In this document: one piece after another, positions 1-12,388 of the stretch
How positions within the stretch are numbered: the first letter of the stretch is position 1
Layout of the letters: each line of letters begins with the position of its first letter
Assembly: GCF_040802235.1 (NCBI RefSeq)
Contig: NC_133161.1
Span: 108,269,001-108,333,000 of the forward strand
Origin: Manis javanica
Lineage: Eukaryota > Chordata > Mammalia > Pholidota > Manidae
Length of the DNA stretch: 64,000 bases
Direction of reading: 5' to 3'
The notes under the pieces: generated by a model
The model's database searches: none
Told to the model about the DNA's origin: nothing
The model's input: the letters and a program-made list of their open reading frames with translations, nothing else
Position numbers and translations under genes: made by a program

Positions 1-63
1 GTGGGGTAGCCAGGAACAGAGACCCTTGGAGCTGGACTCTGATGGGGCTCTGTTTCGTTTTAG

Positions 64-154
64 TCATTTGCCCCGAATTTACCAGGCTTTTCTGATGTCA
101 GCTACTTTTAATGAAGATGTACAAGTGCTCAAGGAGCTGGTACTGCATAACCCG
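64..154 (+). CDS. DDX56: DDX56 exon, motif III (SAT)
   Basis: Acceptor TTTTAG precedes 64 and donor GTAAGG follows 154. The first base completes a Cys codon begun in the previous exon. It encodes [15 protein letters not shown] and onward to HNP. The SAT motif couples ATP hydrolysis to unwinding. Positions 1-63 are the end of the preceding intron. Confidence 0.96.
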
Positions 155-3100
155 GTAAGGGCACCATGGAAATGTCTTGAACCACTCATGTATGATACTC
201 AGGATTTGATCCTCCTTCAAAGGAACACTTTAGTATTTTGGGAGGACAGTCATTACTGGTTTAGTCTCCCTGGTTCTGAGGTACTAGAAGCTGGTAGCTG
301 TCAACATGTCCCCCAACCATCTAAAATCACTACTTAGTTTCAGATATTCTTTGCAGGGAATTCAAACCATGCTTCATGGAACCACCTGAGCAAGGACCCT
401 GCACTCTCCTGGAAGTTTTTGCTGCAGGGCCTTCCTTTGCACTTCAGTCACATGTGTGTTTCTCCCTCTTCTGGCCCCTTATGCTTTCTATGTAGTTTTA
501 TGTCATCTGTTCACACAGCCATGAGGGGCCTTACACTGACACATTTGTGTTATTGGCTGGTCAGTGGCTTGTAGTAGCATTTCTGTTTTTTATTCTTTCC
601 TGACCACAGGCCTGTCCTCCCCTAGGTTACCCTCAAGCTACAGGAGTCCCAGCTGCCAGGGCCAGACCAATTAGAGCAGTTTCAGGTGGTCTGTGGAACA
701 GAGGAGGAGAAGTTTCTATTACTGTATGCCCTACTCAAGTTGTCTTTGATTCGGGGCAAGTCTCTTCTCTTTGTCAACACTCTTGAGCGGAGCTACCGGC
801 TGCGCCTGTTTTTGGAGCAATTCAGCATCCCCACCTGTGTGCTCAATGGGGAGCTTCCACTGCACTCCAGGTATGCACAGCTGGTTTCAGGGTGGGGTGG
901 TTGGAGGTAGGGATTGCAAAGGGGACACGGCTGATGTTCCTGCTTCTTAAGCTCTCAGGCCTGGCTCTCTTGACCAGCTCTCTGACTATCTCCTTCATGA
1001 TTTTGAGGCACCTGTTACTCCATCTTCAACTGAGGAAGTTGAGGTGCAAATATTAAGCTGGGAAGGAGTTTAAGGAGAGGGTAGGGTCAGAGCATGGTGG
1101 TCACCACAGTGTTGTGGGAGCGGCCTCCAGTCTGCTCTTGGACCTGACCCTCCCTTTGCTTTTGGGGCACAGATGCCACATCATCTCACAGTTCAACCAA
1201 GGCTTCTACGATTGTGTCATAGCGACTGATGCCGAAGTCCTGGGGGCCCCAGTCAAGGGCAGGCGTCGGGGCAAAGGACCCAAGGGGGACAGGTGAGTCC
1301 TCCCCAGGGAGATCTGCCTCCAACCTTTCAGAAGACAAAACCAGGTGCCAGAGCAGGAAGCCAGACATTCCAGGCCTGGCTGCTAGCATCATGCACAGAG
1401 CCCTGGCTCAGCTGCCTGGGTGGTTGGCTCACTGTCCTGCAAGGGACACAGCCGAGCCTGCTTTTGGGTGTGCAGCTATGACTTGTTGGAGGGAAAAGGG
1501 AACCTCCAGTCTCTGTCTGCTTGAGAGATTGGCTGGCCAGGAGTGGTTCTCAGTTCTGTTGTTGCCCTAAGCTGAGGTCAGGGCAAGGGTTTGATCCCCA
1601 CTGCCACCCCAGCTCCTGGACAGTTCTGACATTAGTGTCTTAGATGTGTCAGGGTCTTGTGGTTCCATACAAGGCTTTTTTAATAAATCTTACTGATTAA
1701 ATAAGCTTGTGATTCCAGCAGAGGGGAGGAGGGTCTGATGGTCGGGAGTCTCCCTGCAGGGCATCTGACCCAGAGGCAGGTGTGGCTCGTGGCATAGACT
1801 TCCACCATGTGTGTGCTGTGCTCAATTTTGATCTCCCACTCACCCCTGAGGCCTACATTCATCGGGCTGGAAGGTAGGAGGGCTGGGATGTGGCGGGCCA
1901 GGCACCTGGACCGTGGGCACCCTGCAGAACTCGGATCAGAGTGCCGGCTGGGCTGTCTCCTTGCAGGACAGCACGTGCCAACAACTCAGGCATAGTCTTG
2001 ACTTTTGTGCTGCCCGCAGAGCAATTCCACTTGGGCAAGATTGAGGAGATTCTCAGTGGAGGTAAGAGCCAGGCTCTCATCAGCCTGCACTGGGTCCAGG
2101 CTTCTCCTGTGATACCTTAGGCCTGTGGCTGGTGATGGCAGCAGGACATGTATATTCCCAGCAGCCCCTGGCTGCTTGGTCCTGCTCTGCAGTGTGTCTC
2201 CCAACCCTGCCCTGGGTGGCAGACACTGTCTCCCTTCCCAGATGAGCAGGCTGGGGTCCCAGTCGAGCAGGCTGGGGTCCCAGTCTGTCAGCTTTACTGT
2301 CCACCTCATGGAGCAGAAGACTAAAGGCAGGGGAAGGGGTTTTGGAAGATGAGGAGACTGGTGTAGCTCCAGAGATGACCCTTGGAGAGGGAGCTGCCTG
2401 GGGGTTCTTCACTGATTCTGAATTACTGGGCCCTGGCCCAGGTCTGGGCACTGACATGCCTTCCAGAGGCTACACTGTAGCAGGTCAGCCAGGCAGTATT
2501 CAAAGGCAAGGAATGGGAAGACTGGCAGGGGGTCCACAAGGGGCTCCTCATGGGACCTCATCCTGCCTTCAGTGGGACAGGGGAAGGACACTTGACTGCG
2601 TGGCATCCAGCCTCTGGGCTAGTGTAGAGGGTGGCCTAGGGCCCCACTTCTCTAAGTGCTCGTTCTTGTGCCTGGGATGGGCAATGTCACACCCCTCATT
2701 GGTTTGTCCTGGATGTCAGTGGCCCAGCATGTTCCTGTGACAGCACTGAAACCCATGTTTGACTGTCAGCTCCTTGTGGTCCTACTGCCTGCCCCTGTGT
2801 CACATTGCCCTTGTGGCCAGAGTGACCATGGAAGAGGAGAGTCGTGACCATGGGGCTGGTTCTGAGGCTGAGGGACGTGACAGGCACCCAGGCGGTGGCC
2901 ACGGCAGCCCAGGGCAGCTGTCGTGCATATCTGTGAGATTTCAGGTCTCACATGTGCATAGTGTGGGGAAGGCATGTGCTGGGCCCCCAGGTGTCTCATC
3001 CCAGGGGGATGCCCGAGGCTGTGAGCAGAGGCCCCCAGCAAACCATCCCTGAGCCTCAGCTGGAGCCTTCTGTGCAGAGGATGGGACCCCCGTGCTGCTT

Positions 3101-5403
3101 CCCTACCAGTTCTGCATGGAGGAGATCGAGGGCTTCCGCTATCGCTGCAGGGTGAGGGCCCCAGCAGGGGGCAAGCCGGGGGACCTGAGGCCCAGAAGCA
3201 TGGGTTCAGGCAGCCCTGCCATTGTGACCTTCTGTTTCCACCCCAGGACGCTATGCGTTCGGTGACAAAACAGGCCATTCGAGAGGCAAGACTGAAGGAG
3301 ATCAAGGAGGAGCTTCTCCATTCGGAGCGGCTCAAGGTGAGGCAAGGGCCAGTGGTGGGCTGCAGCTACAGGCCTCTGGCCAGAGGTGTGGGAGATGGAC
3401 CGCCAGCGGCCGCAGGTGAACTGGATTGCCTCCCCACTGCTGGCACACATCCTCGATGCAACTGCTAGTGGGTGGTGTTGTCTTGCGTTTGCCACCATTC
3501 CAAAAGCTGAAACGCCAGGAGTTGCTCATCAGAGTGGGCCAAGTCACAGGCTTAGGACAAGGTGGCAGTCTATAGGACACGCTGAGTGAGAAGGCTGCTG
3601 TGGTCACAGGAGTGGGCACATGAAGGCAGCTGCAGGGCCAGGAGGGCAGGAGACCAGCCTTTAAACCAAAACTTGGTCCTGTTTGCAGCCTGTGCTGTGG
3701 AGTAGAAATATGGGGCTCACTCTGAGGTACTCGTGTCTCCCTACAGGCTTACTTTGAAGACAACCCCCGGGACCTCCAGCTGCTGAGGCACGATCTGCCC
3801 TTACACCCTGCAGTGGTGAAGCCCCATCTGGGCCACGTCCCTGACTACTTGGGTGAGCAGGCTGGGTTGGGTGGCCACTGTGCATTGGGCTGGTACAAGA
3901 GCCTGGAGACAGGGCAGGCAGCGCACACACATGCCCAGGCACCTCCTTGCTTAAACAGCCTGTGTGGCACTCTGGGTAGATGCCACTCTGGAGACAGGGC
4001 CTTGCCTCGTGTGCTGGCATACCCAGCCTTGAGGCCAAGCGGCCTCACCCCAGAGCCCCACCCTGTGGAAGGATGGGCAGCTGCTGTCTGGGCAGCATGA
4101 AGTGGAGTGGCCAGGTGTGTGGAGAGGCACAGGCCTGGGCTGCCGAAGTCGGGCTTTGGGGGTGGTGGGTGGCCAGAATCTTAGACGTCATCAGGGAGAG
4201 CACGCCTGCCTGAGCATGTGGGACCAAAAGCCATCAGGTTGAGCTGGGGGGTCAGGAATCGACCCTGGGGGGTTTCTGTGGTGTAGACAAGCCAAAGCCC
4301 AACCCCAGCGCCAGGCACTTGGTTCCATTTGTTCAGCTTTGTGCCTGGAAAATGACTCTCTATGATGTCTGCAGTAACAAGGGTTCAGAGCAAGGAGCTG
4401 TGGGCCTCCTGCAAGCCGGTGGCATGGTAGGACAGGCCATAGCAAGCAGGAGGGAAGGATTCTGGGGAGATAGGAAGATGTGGGAAGATGGGTGGGACCC
4501 TGTCCCCCACAGTGGACAGTGAGCTGGAGGGGGCCCCACCAGGTCTTGTGGCTGTGGGTGGGCCCCACACTGTGCCCCTTTGTAGTGGGTTGGATATGGT
4601 GCTGGGCACAAGGCAGTGGAGGTGAGGACAGAGGCCAAGCAGGGGAGGGGAGATCAGTGGTTCGAGGTGACTGTGTAGTGATAGGCACACATGATGAAGT
4701 CACACAGAGGCTGCCTGCTGCTTCTGTCCCTCGCTTGCTGCAGCAAGCTTAAATGCATAGGGTGCTTGAGAGAGCAAGTGGGGCCCTGCCCTCCCTTCCC
4801 AGTGCCCAGCTCTGGGTTGGGGCTGGGCAGCCGGGTACAGGGCAGTGTGCTCAGGCCATGTCTCTTCCAGTCCCTCCTGCTCTGCGCAGCCTTATCCACC
4901 CTCACAAGAAGCGGAAGAAGCTATCCTCTAAGAAGGCTAAGGTGAGTGCCCAGGGCTTTCATGGCAGCTGCAGGGCCCCACCTGTCCCATTGTCACCAGG
5001 GTATGCATGCATCTGGGCAGGGAGGAGAAGGACCCTCACTGGCTCCAAACTTCTGGCCCAGGTTGGAGCCCTTGGAGCCAGGATCCTTGGGCTGCCCAGG
5101 CTGTTTGAACGCAGGATGGCTTATGTGCTGCCCCATCGCCCACCCATGTCTGAGGGGCAGGGAGTGTGGCTGGATGGGCTGCCTTTCCAGTGACCACAGC
5201 AGCCCTTGTCCCCGGCTCGTGGGCTGCAGGGCCTTACCAGGTGGCTGCACCACCCTCCCTGAGCCTGGCTCAGTTTGGGCAGCAGATGCCCGACTTCCCG
5301 GCTAAGGTGTGCCTTTGGCCCACAGAAGGCAAAGACTCAGAACCCGCTGCGCAGCTTCAGGCACAGAAGAGAGGGACACAGACCCACAGCAGCGCCCTCC
5401 TGA
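64..5403 (+). CDS. DDX56: DDX56, DEAD-box RNA helicase 56, C-terminal ~360 codons (10 exons)
   Basis: DDX56 is a nucleolar ATP-dependent RNA helicase (yeast Dbp9 class) needed for assembly of 60S pre-ribosomal particles. Exons seen: 64-154, 626-870, 1173-1292, 1760-1873, 1967-2061, 3078-3151, 3247-3336, 3747-3852, 4871-4941 and 5326-5403. All have AG/GT borders and joining phases, and together give one open frame of 1084 nt ending in TGA. The translation carries helicase motif III (SAT, first exon), the helicase C domain with ARGID and HRAGRTAR, and a lysine/arginine-rich tail (HKKRKK) typical of nucleolar proteins. The N-terminal part (Q motif, Walker A, DEAD box) lies left of the window. 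Length agrees with the end of a 547-residue protein as I remember the human one. No frameshift or stop is seen, so the gene looks functional. Confidence 0.97.
626..870 (+). CDS. DDX56: DDX56 exon, start of helicase C-terminal domain
   Basis: The acceptor CCTAG ends at 625 and donor GTATGC starts at 871. It encodes the linker and first half of the second RecA-like domain, including [14 protein letters not shown] (motif IV region) and the VLNGEL strand. It ends in phase 2; the split Arg codon is completed by the next exon. Confidence 0.96.
1173..1292 (+). CDS. DDX56: DDX56 exon, motif V region
   Basis: The acceptor CACAG ends at 1172 and donor GTGAGT starts at 1293. The peptide [21 protein letters not shown] is the family's motif V strand, followed by a basic insertion ([11 protein letters not shown]) characteristic of DDX56. 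Phase 2 at the exit matches the next exon. Confidence 0.96.
1760..1873 (+). CDS. DDX56: DDX56 exon, ARGID and start of motif VI
   Basis: The acceptor CTGCAG ends at 1759 and donor GTAGGA starts at 1874. It encodes [15 protein letters not shown] and ends within HRAGR. The Gly-Ile-Asp of motif V and the His-Arg-x-Gly-Arg of motif VI bind RNA and ATP. One frame is open and conserved. Confidence 0.96.
1967..2061 (+). CDS. DDX56: DDX56 exon, end of motif VI
   Basis: The acceptor TTGCAG ends at 1966 and donor GTAAGA starts at 2062. It completes HRAGRTARA and runs through [20 protein letters not shown], the last strand and helix of the second RecA domain. Exit phase 1. Confidence 0.95.
3078..3151 (+). 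CDS. DDX56: DDX56 exon, post-helicase region
   Basis: The acceptor GTGCAG ends at 3077 and donor GTGAGG starts at 3152. It encodes [19 protein letters not shown], a strongly conserved DDX56 segment after the helicase core. The preceding intron (2062-3077) holds no feature I recognise except two head-to-tail copies of about 22 bp at 2236-2284. Confidence 0.94.
3247..3336 (+). CDS. DDX56: DDX56 exon, basic helical segment
   Basis: The acceptor CCCCAG ends at 3246 and donor GTGAGG starts at 3337. Thirty in-frame codons ([20 protein letters not shown]...) form a charged helix in the C-terminal extension. Confidence 0.95.
3747..3852 (+). CDS. DDX56: DDX56 exon, C-terminal extension
   Basis: The acceptor CTACAG ends at 3746 and donor GTGAGC starts at 3853. 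It encodes [20 protein letters not shown] and on to VPDYL. The following 1 kb intron (3853-4870) has no recognised feature. Confidence 0.95.
4871..4941 (+). CDS. DDX56: DDX56 exon, basic tail
   Basis: The acceptor TTCCAG ends at 4870 and donor GTGAGT starts at 4942. It encodes [20 protein letters not shown] and KKAK, a lysine-rich run that fits nuclear and nucleolar targeting. Confidence 0.94.
5326..5403 (+). CDS. DDX56: DDX56 terminal coding exon
   Basis: The acceptor CCACAG ends at 5325. It encodes [19 protein letters not shown], then PTAAPS and TGA at 5401-5403. The human tail as I remember it is similarly basic and ends near TAKPS, so the stop is in the expected place. Confidence 0.94.
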   Translation, partial: KAKTQNPLRSFRHRREGHRPTAAPS

Positions 5404-5562
5404 GGTCTCCCAACTGTCCCAGAGCTGACAGAGCTGGGAGCTGGGTTCCGCCTTGGACAGATGGGATCCAGGTGGCCAGAGCCACGGCCCTCCAGGTCCA
5501 TGACACTGCCCGGCTGGTGTTTTATCCCTTAACAGCAGAATAAAGGTTCTCGCTACCCAGTT
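5404..5562 (+). promoter_or_regulatory. DDX56: DDX56 3' UTR and polyadenylation signal
   Basis: A short 3' UTR follows the stop. A canonical AATAAA lies at 5539-5544, so cleavage is expected near 5555-5565. The right edge is approximate. Confidence 0.8.
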
Positions 5563-8500
5563 TCAGTCCTGTGTGTGGGAAGGACCATCCCCAAAGCCTT
5601 GGGAGTCAGAAGCCCCTCTGGGAGGCACTGTCTAGTTGTCACCTACTGCACGTAGTGCCCTGGGCCGGCAGAGGTCAGTGTGTGGCATCACATTCTTGGG
5701 CCTTGGAAACACCTGCCCACATCCAGGGCTCCAGTCCAGCCCCAGGTGCTCCTGTTGCCTGCCTCTTTGCATCAGGCTGACCACCCTGAGGGACTACGGC
5801 CTGGTACCTCTGTACCTCCTCCTCCAAACACGGGTGTGTGAGTCAGGCTTCTGTACTCCCTTGATTCGGTGCTGCAGTCTGCGCACCTGCATGTGTCAGC
5901 ATGGCGCATGCTGCCCTTTGCTCTGTGCTCAGCTAGCAGGCCTCCTGCAGCCTCTGGCATCCAGGAGAGGGATTTTCTGCTGACAGTACCCTGGATCATG
6001 CACACTTAGCACAGTGTCCCTGCCACCTGCTTGTCAGGCTCCTTGAGGCCAGCTGGCCAGGGGATGCTGAGTTGGGGAGGAAGGGGGTGGGGGCGTGCCT
6101 GAGTGTTTCTTTCGGAGGGAGAGCCAAACTGTACTCTCAGCCCCAGCTGGTCTGCACAGTGGCCAGGGGCTGGCCCCTGCGTCTGTGAGGGTGTAGAGGA
6201 CTCAGAGTTGGTGGGACCTCATTTCCTGCTCCTGCCTTGGAATTTCTAGGGAGCCAGGCTGTGGTGGCCGCTGCTACTCAGTGGACTGTCAGCGGTATGA
6301 AGTGGCAGCTGGAACCCCAGTCTGCCGTGGTGCAGATACATTGTGGACAAGCTATCAGTGGAGTCGGTCCCAGAGCTGCCACAGAGCATCGTGGTCAGAG
6401 CAGGGGCTAGGTCTGCCCTGGGGGCCATGTGCCAGACACGGGCGATGCTGAATTCTGGGTACATATGGGAAGTCTCACTCACATGGGGCTGAGGCCATGG
6501 CAAGTCAGGGCTGGGCTGTGGGCACTGGTGCAGGCACAGTGGTGCCAGGCCAGCCTGTCCCCGCAGCGGGGAGGGACGGACACCATTGGCTCTTGCTGTC
6601 ATGTCCAACTGAAGCTGGGCCCCTCTGAGCGCTCCTGTGTGTGGAATGTGCTGGCTTTTGCTGGCATGTCCAAGTGGAGCTGGGCCAGGGCCTGGTGGTG
6701 GTAGTGGGGTAGCATGGTTTGTCCCTGCACCCTGACCCTGCCAAGGGACAGGGTACAGGCCCCAGGTGTCTGGTTCAGTCCCCGTGCGCCCTGGGGTGGG
6801 CAATGCTGTGTCTGTCGGCATACAGAAAGCAGGCCCTGGGAGGGAGGATTGGTCTAGCTGAACTGTGCTGTTCACAAGCATGGCCCAACCAGAACTGGAC
6901 AGGCCCTTGACCTGGTGTGCATGTGATGGGCACCCTGGGCCTGGAAGGGAAGGGGTAGAGTGAGCCTGCTCTAAGCCCAGCTTCACTGAGCAGCAGGTAA
7001 GCTCTACTGGCTCTGGGTTTTGGCTGGCTGACACCCAGAGCTTGGGGGTTCCTTGGAGTGCAGTGGCCATCCCAGCTGAAAGCTCGCAGCCCCACAGAAG
7101 CCTGAACGGTGCCTGTTCTGGGCCATGGGCTAGGGTCTAGGGAGATGGGGAGGGCATAACCCTCACTATGAGGATTTGGGGCTCAAGGGTCAGACCTTCA
7201 GTGCTCCCCACCTTCCCAAGCTGCAGTGTCTTCAGAGCCTCCGATGGCCCTGCTAGCACTTGGTGGGGCCTGCCAGGAACAGGTCTGCGCTGGGGGCAGT
7301 GCCCTCTAGCCAGCACACAGATGGTTGGACAGGTACCTTTCAGAGGTAGTCCTGCCAGCCCAGCTTCCAATAAGCCTGGGCCAGGGCTGTAAGGTTGCTG
7401 TGACCTGTCAGGCTTGGCTCTGTGACCAGGCCTCTGCCCTGGCTTGGGGGTCCTGGACACAGGGGCCATGCCAGGTTGTTGGGTACTCCTGGCCCCACCT
7501 GAACTCAGTGTTCTAAGGGCCTTTTCCCCTGAGGGTACGCCAGTGCCCAAGGCTCTTGACTGTTGCCAGTTAAAAGTGGAAGGAAAAGGTGTACCTAGCA
7601 GGCTGGACTCTGCCCCGAGACAGTGTCAGGGTGCTCTCCACATCACTCTGCCATCCCTATGACTCAGCAGAGACCAGGCCCCGGGGCAGCCCTAGCTCGG
7701 AGCTGATTGTCAAGGCTGGGGTGTCGGGGGAGGCCGAGGTCCATCCCTGCCTGCCTTCCCCACCTACCTGGGCAGGGGCTGTCCCTCACCAGGGACCCTG
7801 CCTCAGGGATCCCTCAGCCCCTTGGATACCTAGCTCACTGTCCAGCTCGAAAGCTCCGGTTGAGAGAATATGGATGGCAAGGAAGGGCCCACCAAAGCTG
7901 GCGCCCACAGGGACACCAGGGGCTGATGCTTGTGAAGTGGAGAGTCAACCCCAGCGCCAGCCTCCCAGACCCATCCACACTCCACCTGGATGTTTCGGCT
8001 CCATTTCCAGTGGCCCCACTCGGTCACCTGTCTGCTATGTTCTCACCCTCCTCAGTAGTTCTCCTATTGAGACCTAAGGCCTTTCACCAGGTCCCAGAAC
8101 TGAGCTAGGTACACAGGGGGCAGCAGTCAGGGGTGGTTGTTTGGCCCACCCTTGCCCTCCGCGGAGCCCTCAGGAAGGATCCAGGACTTCATTTAGTGTA
8201 AAGCAGACACTTTTCTTTCCTGCCTTGGGCTTGTGTTCTCCTGTCTGTGAACCTGCAGGCCCGCCCCAGCACAGCAGTGGGCTGGAGGGGCAGACATGCT
8301 GGTGGCTGCCCTGTGGAGGGTGGGAAGACAATGGCAGACAGCCCTGAGCCTTTCACCTGTATACCCATGGTTCCTGCCTGCAGCCAAGCTCCAGGGATGA
8401 GCAGCCCAATAGGTTCACTAAGATGTGTGGATTGGACCTTATGTGTGCAAAGATTCTTGCCCCCAGGAACCAGGACCAACCTCCAGGAGCAAAATGTGCA

Positions 8501-9107
8501 CACAAAGCAACAGAGAGGCCAAGTGCTGCAATGGCCGGAACAGGGAGAACCGGCATGGGCCTGGGGTGGTGGTTGAGGTCCTCACTGCTGATGGAGAATT
8601 TGGCCTGGGCTGTAAAGGACAGGATTTGGGAAGACCTGGTGGGAGCCTTGGTGGGGTCACAGCACAGCTGGTAGGAGGGAACCAACAGGGCTTGTGAAGC
8701 TCAGGATGGCTGGTGTAGCAAAGGTTTCCTTGAGGCATTTGTTCTCAGCCTGGGGGAGGTGGGGGCAGGCAACCCTGGAGACATCTAGTGGGCAGAGGCT
8801 AGGGATGCTATTGAAGTGCTGCGATGCCCAGGGCACCTCCCACATGAAAGAGATACTCAGCTGAAAATGTCAGTGGTACAGAGCTTGAGGTCCCCCTGCA
8901 GAACAACAGAAGGGTACAGGATGCTAAAGGACTTGCAGGCATGTCCCTTAAGGCTGCATGCTGCTACAGTAAGAGGAACTGGATGACGGATGCTGATGAG
9001 CAGCTTGTCCTTGTCTCAGGAGACCAGGCCAGGCAGCTGCAGGGCCTGTGCAGCAGCATGACAATGCTGTGAGGCGTCCAAGTTCTCACATCCTGCTGCC
9101 CTGCCAT
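5563..9107. other. DDX56-NPC1L1 intergenic DNA, no gene recognised
   Basis: This is GC-rich single-copy-looking DNA. Several chance open frames exist on both strands, the longest on - at 6246-7070, but none shows a family signature, splice structure or repeats. I see no RNA gene and no young transposon here. Confidence 0.6.
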
Positions 9108-11241
9108 CTTTCTAAAAAATACACGGCACGTAATATTTACCATCTTAATTGTTTTAAGCGTGCAGCTCGGGCAGGCAGTAAGCACATTCACACTGTTCAG
9201 CGTCCCCACCATCACCTCCAGAACTTTTCATCTTCTCAAACTGAAGCTCTATCTGCATGAAACACTCCCTCACTTCCTCCCCCAACCCCTGCAACCACCC
9301 TTCTATTTTCTCTCTCTGAATTTCACCACTCTAGGCACCTCGTGAAAGTGGAATCATACAGTATTTGTCCTTCTGTATTTGGCTTATTTCACTCAGCATG
9401 ATATATTTGAGGTTCATCCATGTAGTAATGTGTCAGAACTTCATTCCTTTTTGTGGCAGAGTAATATTCCATGGCATGTGTGTGCTGCATTTTATCCCTT
9501 TACCTATTGACAGACACTTGAGTTGTCTCTTCCTCTGGGCTATTGTGACTAGTGCTGGTATGAACATTGGTGCACAAGGATCTGTTTGGGTCCCTGCTTT
9601 CAGATCTTCTGGGTGTGAACATAGGAGTGGAAATGATGGATCATATGGTAGTTCTCTGTTTAACTTTTTGAGGTGCTTTCAAGCTTTTCCACAGTGGCTG
9701 CCCTACTTTACATTTCTACTAAGCGTTCCAATTTTCCCACATCATTGACAGCGCTTGTATTTTCCATATTTTTGGTAATAGCCAACTTAATGGGTGTGAA
9801 GTGGTATCTCATTCTGATTTGATGTGCATTTTCTTAATGACTGACGATGTTGAGCATCTTTTCATGTGATTCTTGGCCATTTGTCTTATCTTTTTTGGCA
9901 AAGTCTATTCAAGTTTTTTACTCATTTTTTATTAGGTGGGGTTTTTGGGGGGGAATTCTGTATGTTTTCTGGATATTAATATTAATATCTTAGCAGATAC
10001 ATGTTTTGCAAATATTTTCTCCCATTCTGTGGGTTGTCTTTGCATTCTCTTGAGTGCCCTTTGATGCACAAAAGATTCCAGTTTATTTTGTTGGCTGTGC
10101 TTTTGATAGCACAGAAATCACTGCTAAATTCAGTGTCATGAAGACTTTCTCCTAAGAATTTTATAGTTATATCTCATTTAGATTTTTTATCCATTTTGAG
10201 TTAATTTTTTGTTTATGGTATAGGTAAAATTCTGACTTTATTCTTTTACATGTGGCTATCCAGTTTTCTCAGTCCTATTTGTTGAAAAGACTATCCCTGG
10301 TCTATATATTTGCTTACTCTAGTATCACAGTGTTTTGATAACTGTAACTTTGTAATAAGTGAGTTTTGCAACTTTGTTCTTTTTGGTTAGGATTGTTCTG
10401 GCTATTTGGGACCCCTTGAGTTTGTTTCCATATGAATTTTTGCCAAAAACATTGGGATTTTAATAGGAATTACATTAAGTCTGTAGATTGTTTGGGGTAA
10501 TACTGACATCTGAACAAAATAAGTCTTCCAGTCCATGAACATAGGATGTCTTTCCATTTATTTGTGTCCTTTTTAATTTCTTTCAATAATGTTTTTAGTG
10601 TTCAGTGTACAAATCTTTTATCTTGGTTAAATTATTCCTAGATTTTTTTTATACATTTGTAAGTGAAATTGCTCTTTGAATTTCCCTTTCTGATTTTCCA
10701 TTACTGGTTTATTGATTTTTGTGTATTGATACTGTGCCTTGCAACTTCAGTGAATTCATTTATTAGCTCTCTTGTAGACTCTTTGGGAGGATTTTCCATG
10801 TATAGGATCTTGTTATCTGTGAACAGGTATATTTTACTTCCTCTTTTCCACTTTGGCTGCCATCTGTTTCCTTTTCTCACCTAATTGGTCTGGCTTGAAC
10901 ATCCAGTACAGTGTCAAATAGCAGTGTTTGTGAAAGCTGTCCTTGTCTTGTTCCTGATCATATGGGGAAACCTTCAGTCTTTCACTGCTGAGTATGTTTG
11001 CTGTGGGATTTTCATAGATGTCCTGTATCATGTTGGGGAAGTTCCCCTCTAGTCCCACTTTCCTGAGCGTTCTTGATCATGGAAGGGTGTCAGATTTTGC
11101 TAAGTGCCTTTTCTGCATCAATTGAGGTAATCAAGTGTTTTACCCCTTATGCTGAGCCATCCTTGCCTTTGTGGGATAAATCCCACTTGATCATGATGTC
11201 TAATCCTCTTGGTAGGCTGTTGTATTTGGTTTGCTAGTATT

Positions 11242-12388
11242 TTGTTGAGGACTTTTTTTTTTTTTTGAGAGGGCATCTCCCATATTTATTAATCAAATGG
11301 TTGTTAACAACAATAAAATTCTGTATAGGGGACTCAATGCACAATCATTAATCAACCCCAAGCCTAATTCTCAACAGTCTCCAATCTTCTGAAGCATAAC
11401 GAACAAGTTCTTACATGGTGAACAAGTTCTTACATAGTGAATAAGTTCTTACATGGTGAACAGTGCAAGGACACTCATATCACAGAAACTTTCAGTTCTG
11501 ATCATGCATCATGAACTGTCAACAATCAAGTCAGATATGATTATTCGTTTGATTTTTATACTTGATCTATATGTGAATCCCACATTTCTCCCTTATTGTT
11601 ATATTTTAATAAAATGCTGAAGTGGTAGGTAGATGCAAGATAAAGGTAGAAAACATAATTTAGTGCTGTAAGAGGGCAAATGTAGATGATCAGGTCTGTG
11701 CCTATAGACCAAGTATTAATCCAAGCTAGACAAGGGCAACAAAACATCCACGGATGCAGAAGATTTCTCTCAAAACGGGGGGTGAGGTTCTAAGCCTCAC
11801 CTCTGTTGATCCCCAATTTCTCACCTGATGGCCCCCCTGCGACTGTGCCTGTCTTAGGTTGTTCCTCCCTTGAGGAATCTTACCCATCTCTGGCTAACCA
11901 GTCATCTTCCAGGGCCATACAGGGAAATGTAAAGTTGGTAAGTGAGAGAGAAGCAATATTGTTTGAAAAGGTTAGCTTTTTACTTCTTTGCAGATTTATG
12001 CCCTATGGCTTTTATGCCCAGAGTTTGTCTTGAGGTATCTTTACCACTTGGAAGAATTGTGATACTTGGTAATTTTCGATATGAGGCATGAATTCTACTA
12101 AAGGGTTGTAATTAGGAAGGAAGAAGAAAAGCTATAGAAGTAGCAGACAGAAGAAAACATGGGAAGATTGATTATTTCTCTGACATATCTTCTTGTAGAG
12201 TAACATAAGCATGTATAGGTTTTAACAAACTACTAATTAAATTGCATACACACATTAACATAATAGGAATACAGCTACATAACAAAAGCAGACCTACAAT
12301 TACCAGCCATATCCAGTGAAACCAAGAAAACCAGTTAGGTACCCTAGGCATTTGTGAAAACTTATCAATGATATTGTTGAGGACTTTT
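11242..12388 (-). mobile_element. ERV-tail retrocopy A (env TM + LTR U3-R + poly(A)), 5' truncated
   Basis: The insertion (11257-12373, read on -) starts inside the transmembrane/cytoplasmic part of retroviral env. It continues through a polypurine-like tract near 11585-11600, an LTR start (TGTGGG, revcomp of 11579-11584) and U3-R, and ends at GCCCTCTC followed by poly(A) (T run to 11266 on +). AATAAA is the complement of 11285-11290, about 20 nt before the tail. A perfect 15 bp duplication TTGTTGAGGACTTTT flanks it (11242-11256 and 12374-12388), interrupting the old L1M. Poly(A) tail, 5' truncation and duplication are hallmarks of L1-mediated insertion, not retroviral integration. Coding capacity is destroyed. 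Confidence 0.88.

Noticed and set aside
6246..7070. 274-codon open frame on - between DDX56 and NPC1L1
   Set aside because: The region is GC-rich with few stops in any frame. The translation is low-information Pro/Ser/Gly-rich, with no domain, splice signals or known gene at this position in other mammals.
11257..12373. Copy A as a solo LTR or ordinary proviral fragment
   Set aside because: It has a poly(A) tail at the R end, no U5, and a 15 bp duplication, not 6 bp. It is an L1-type insertion.
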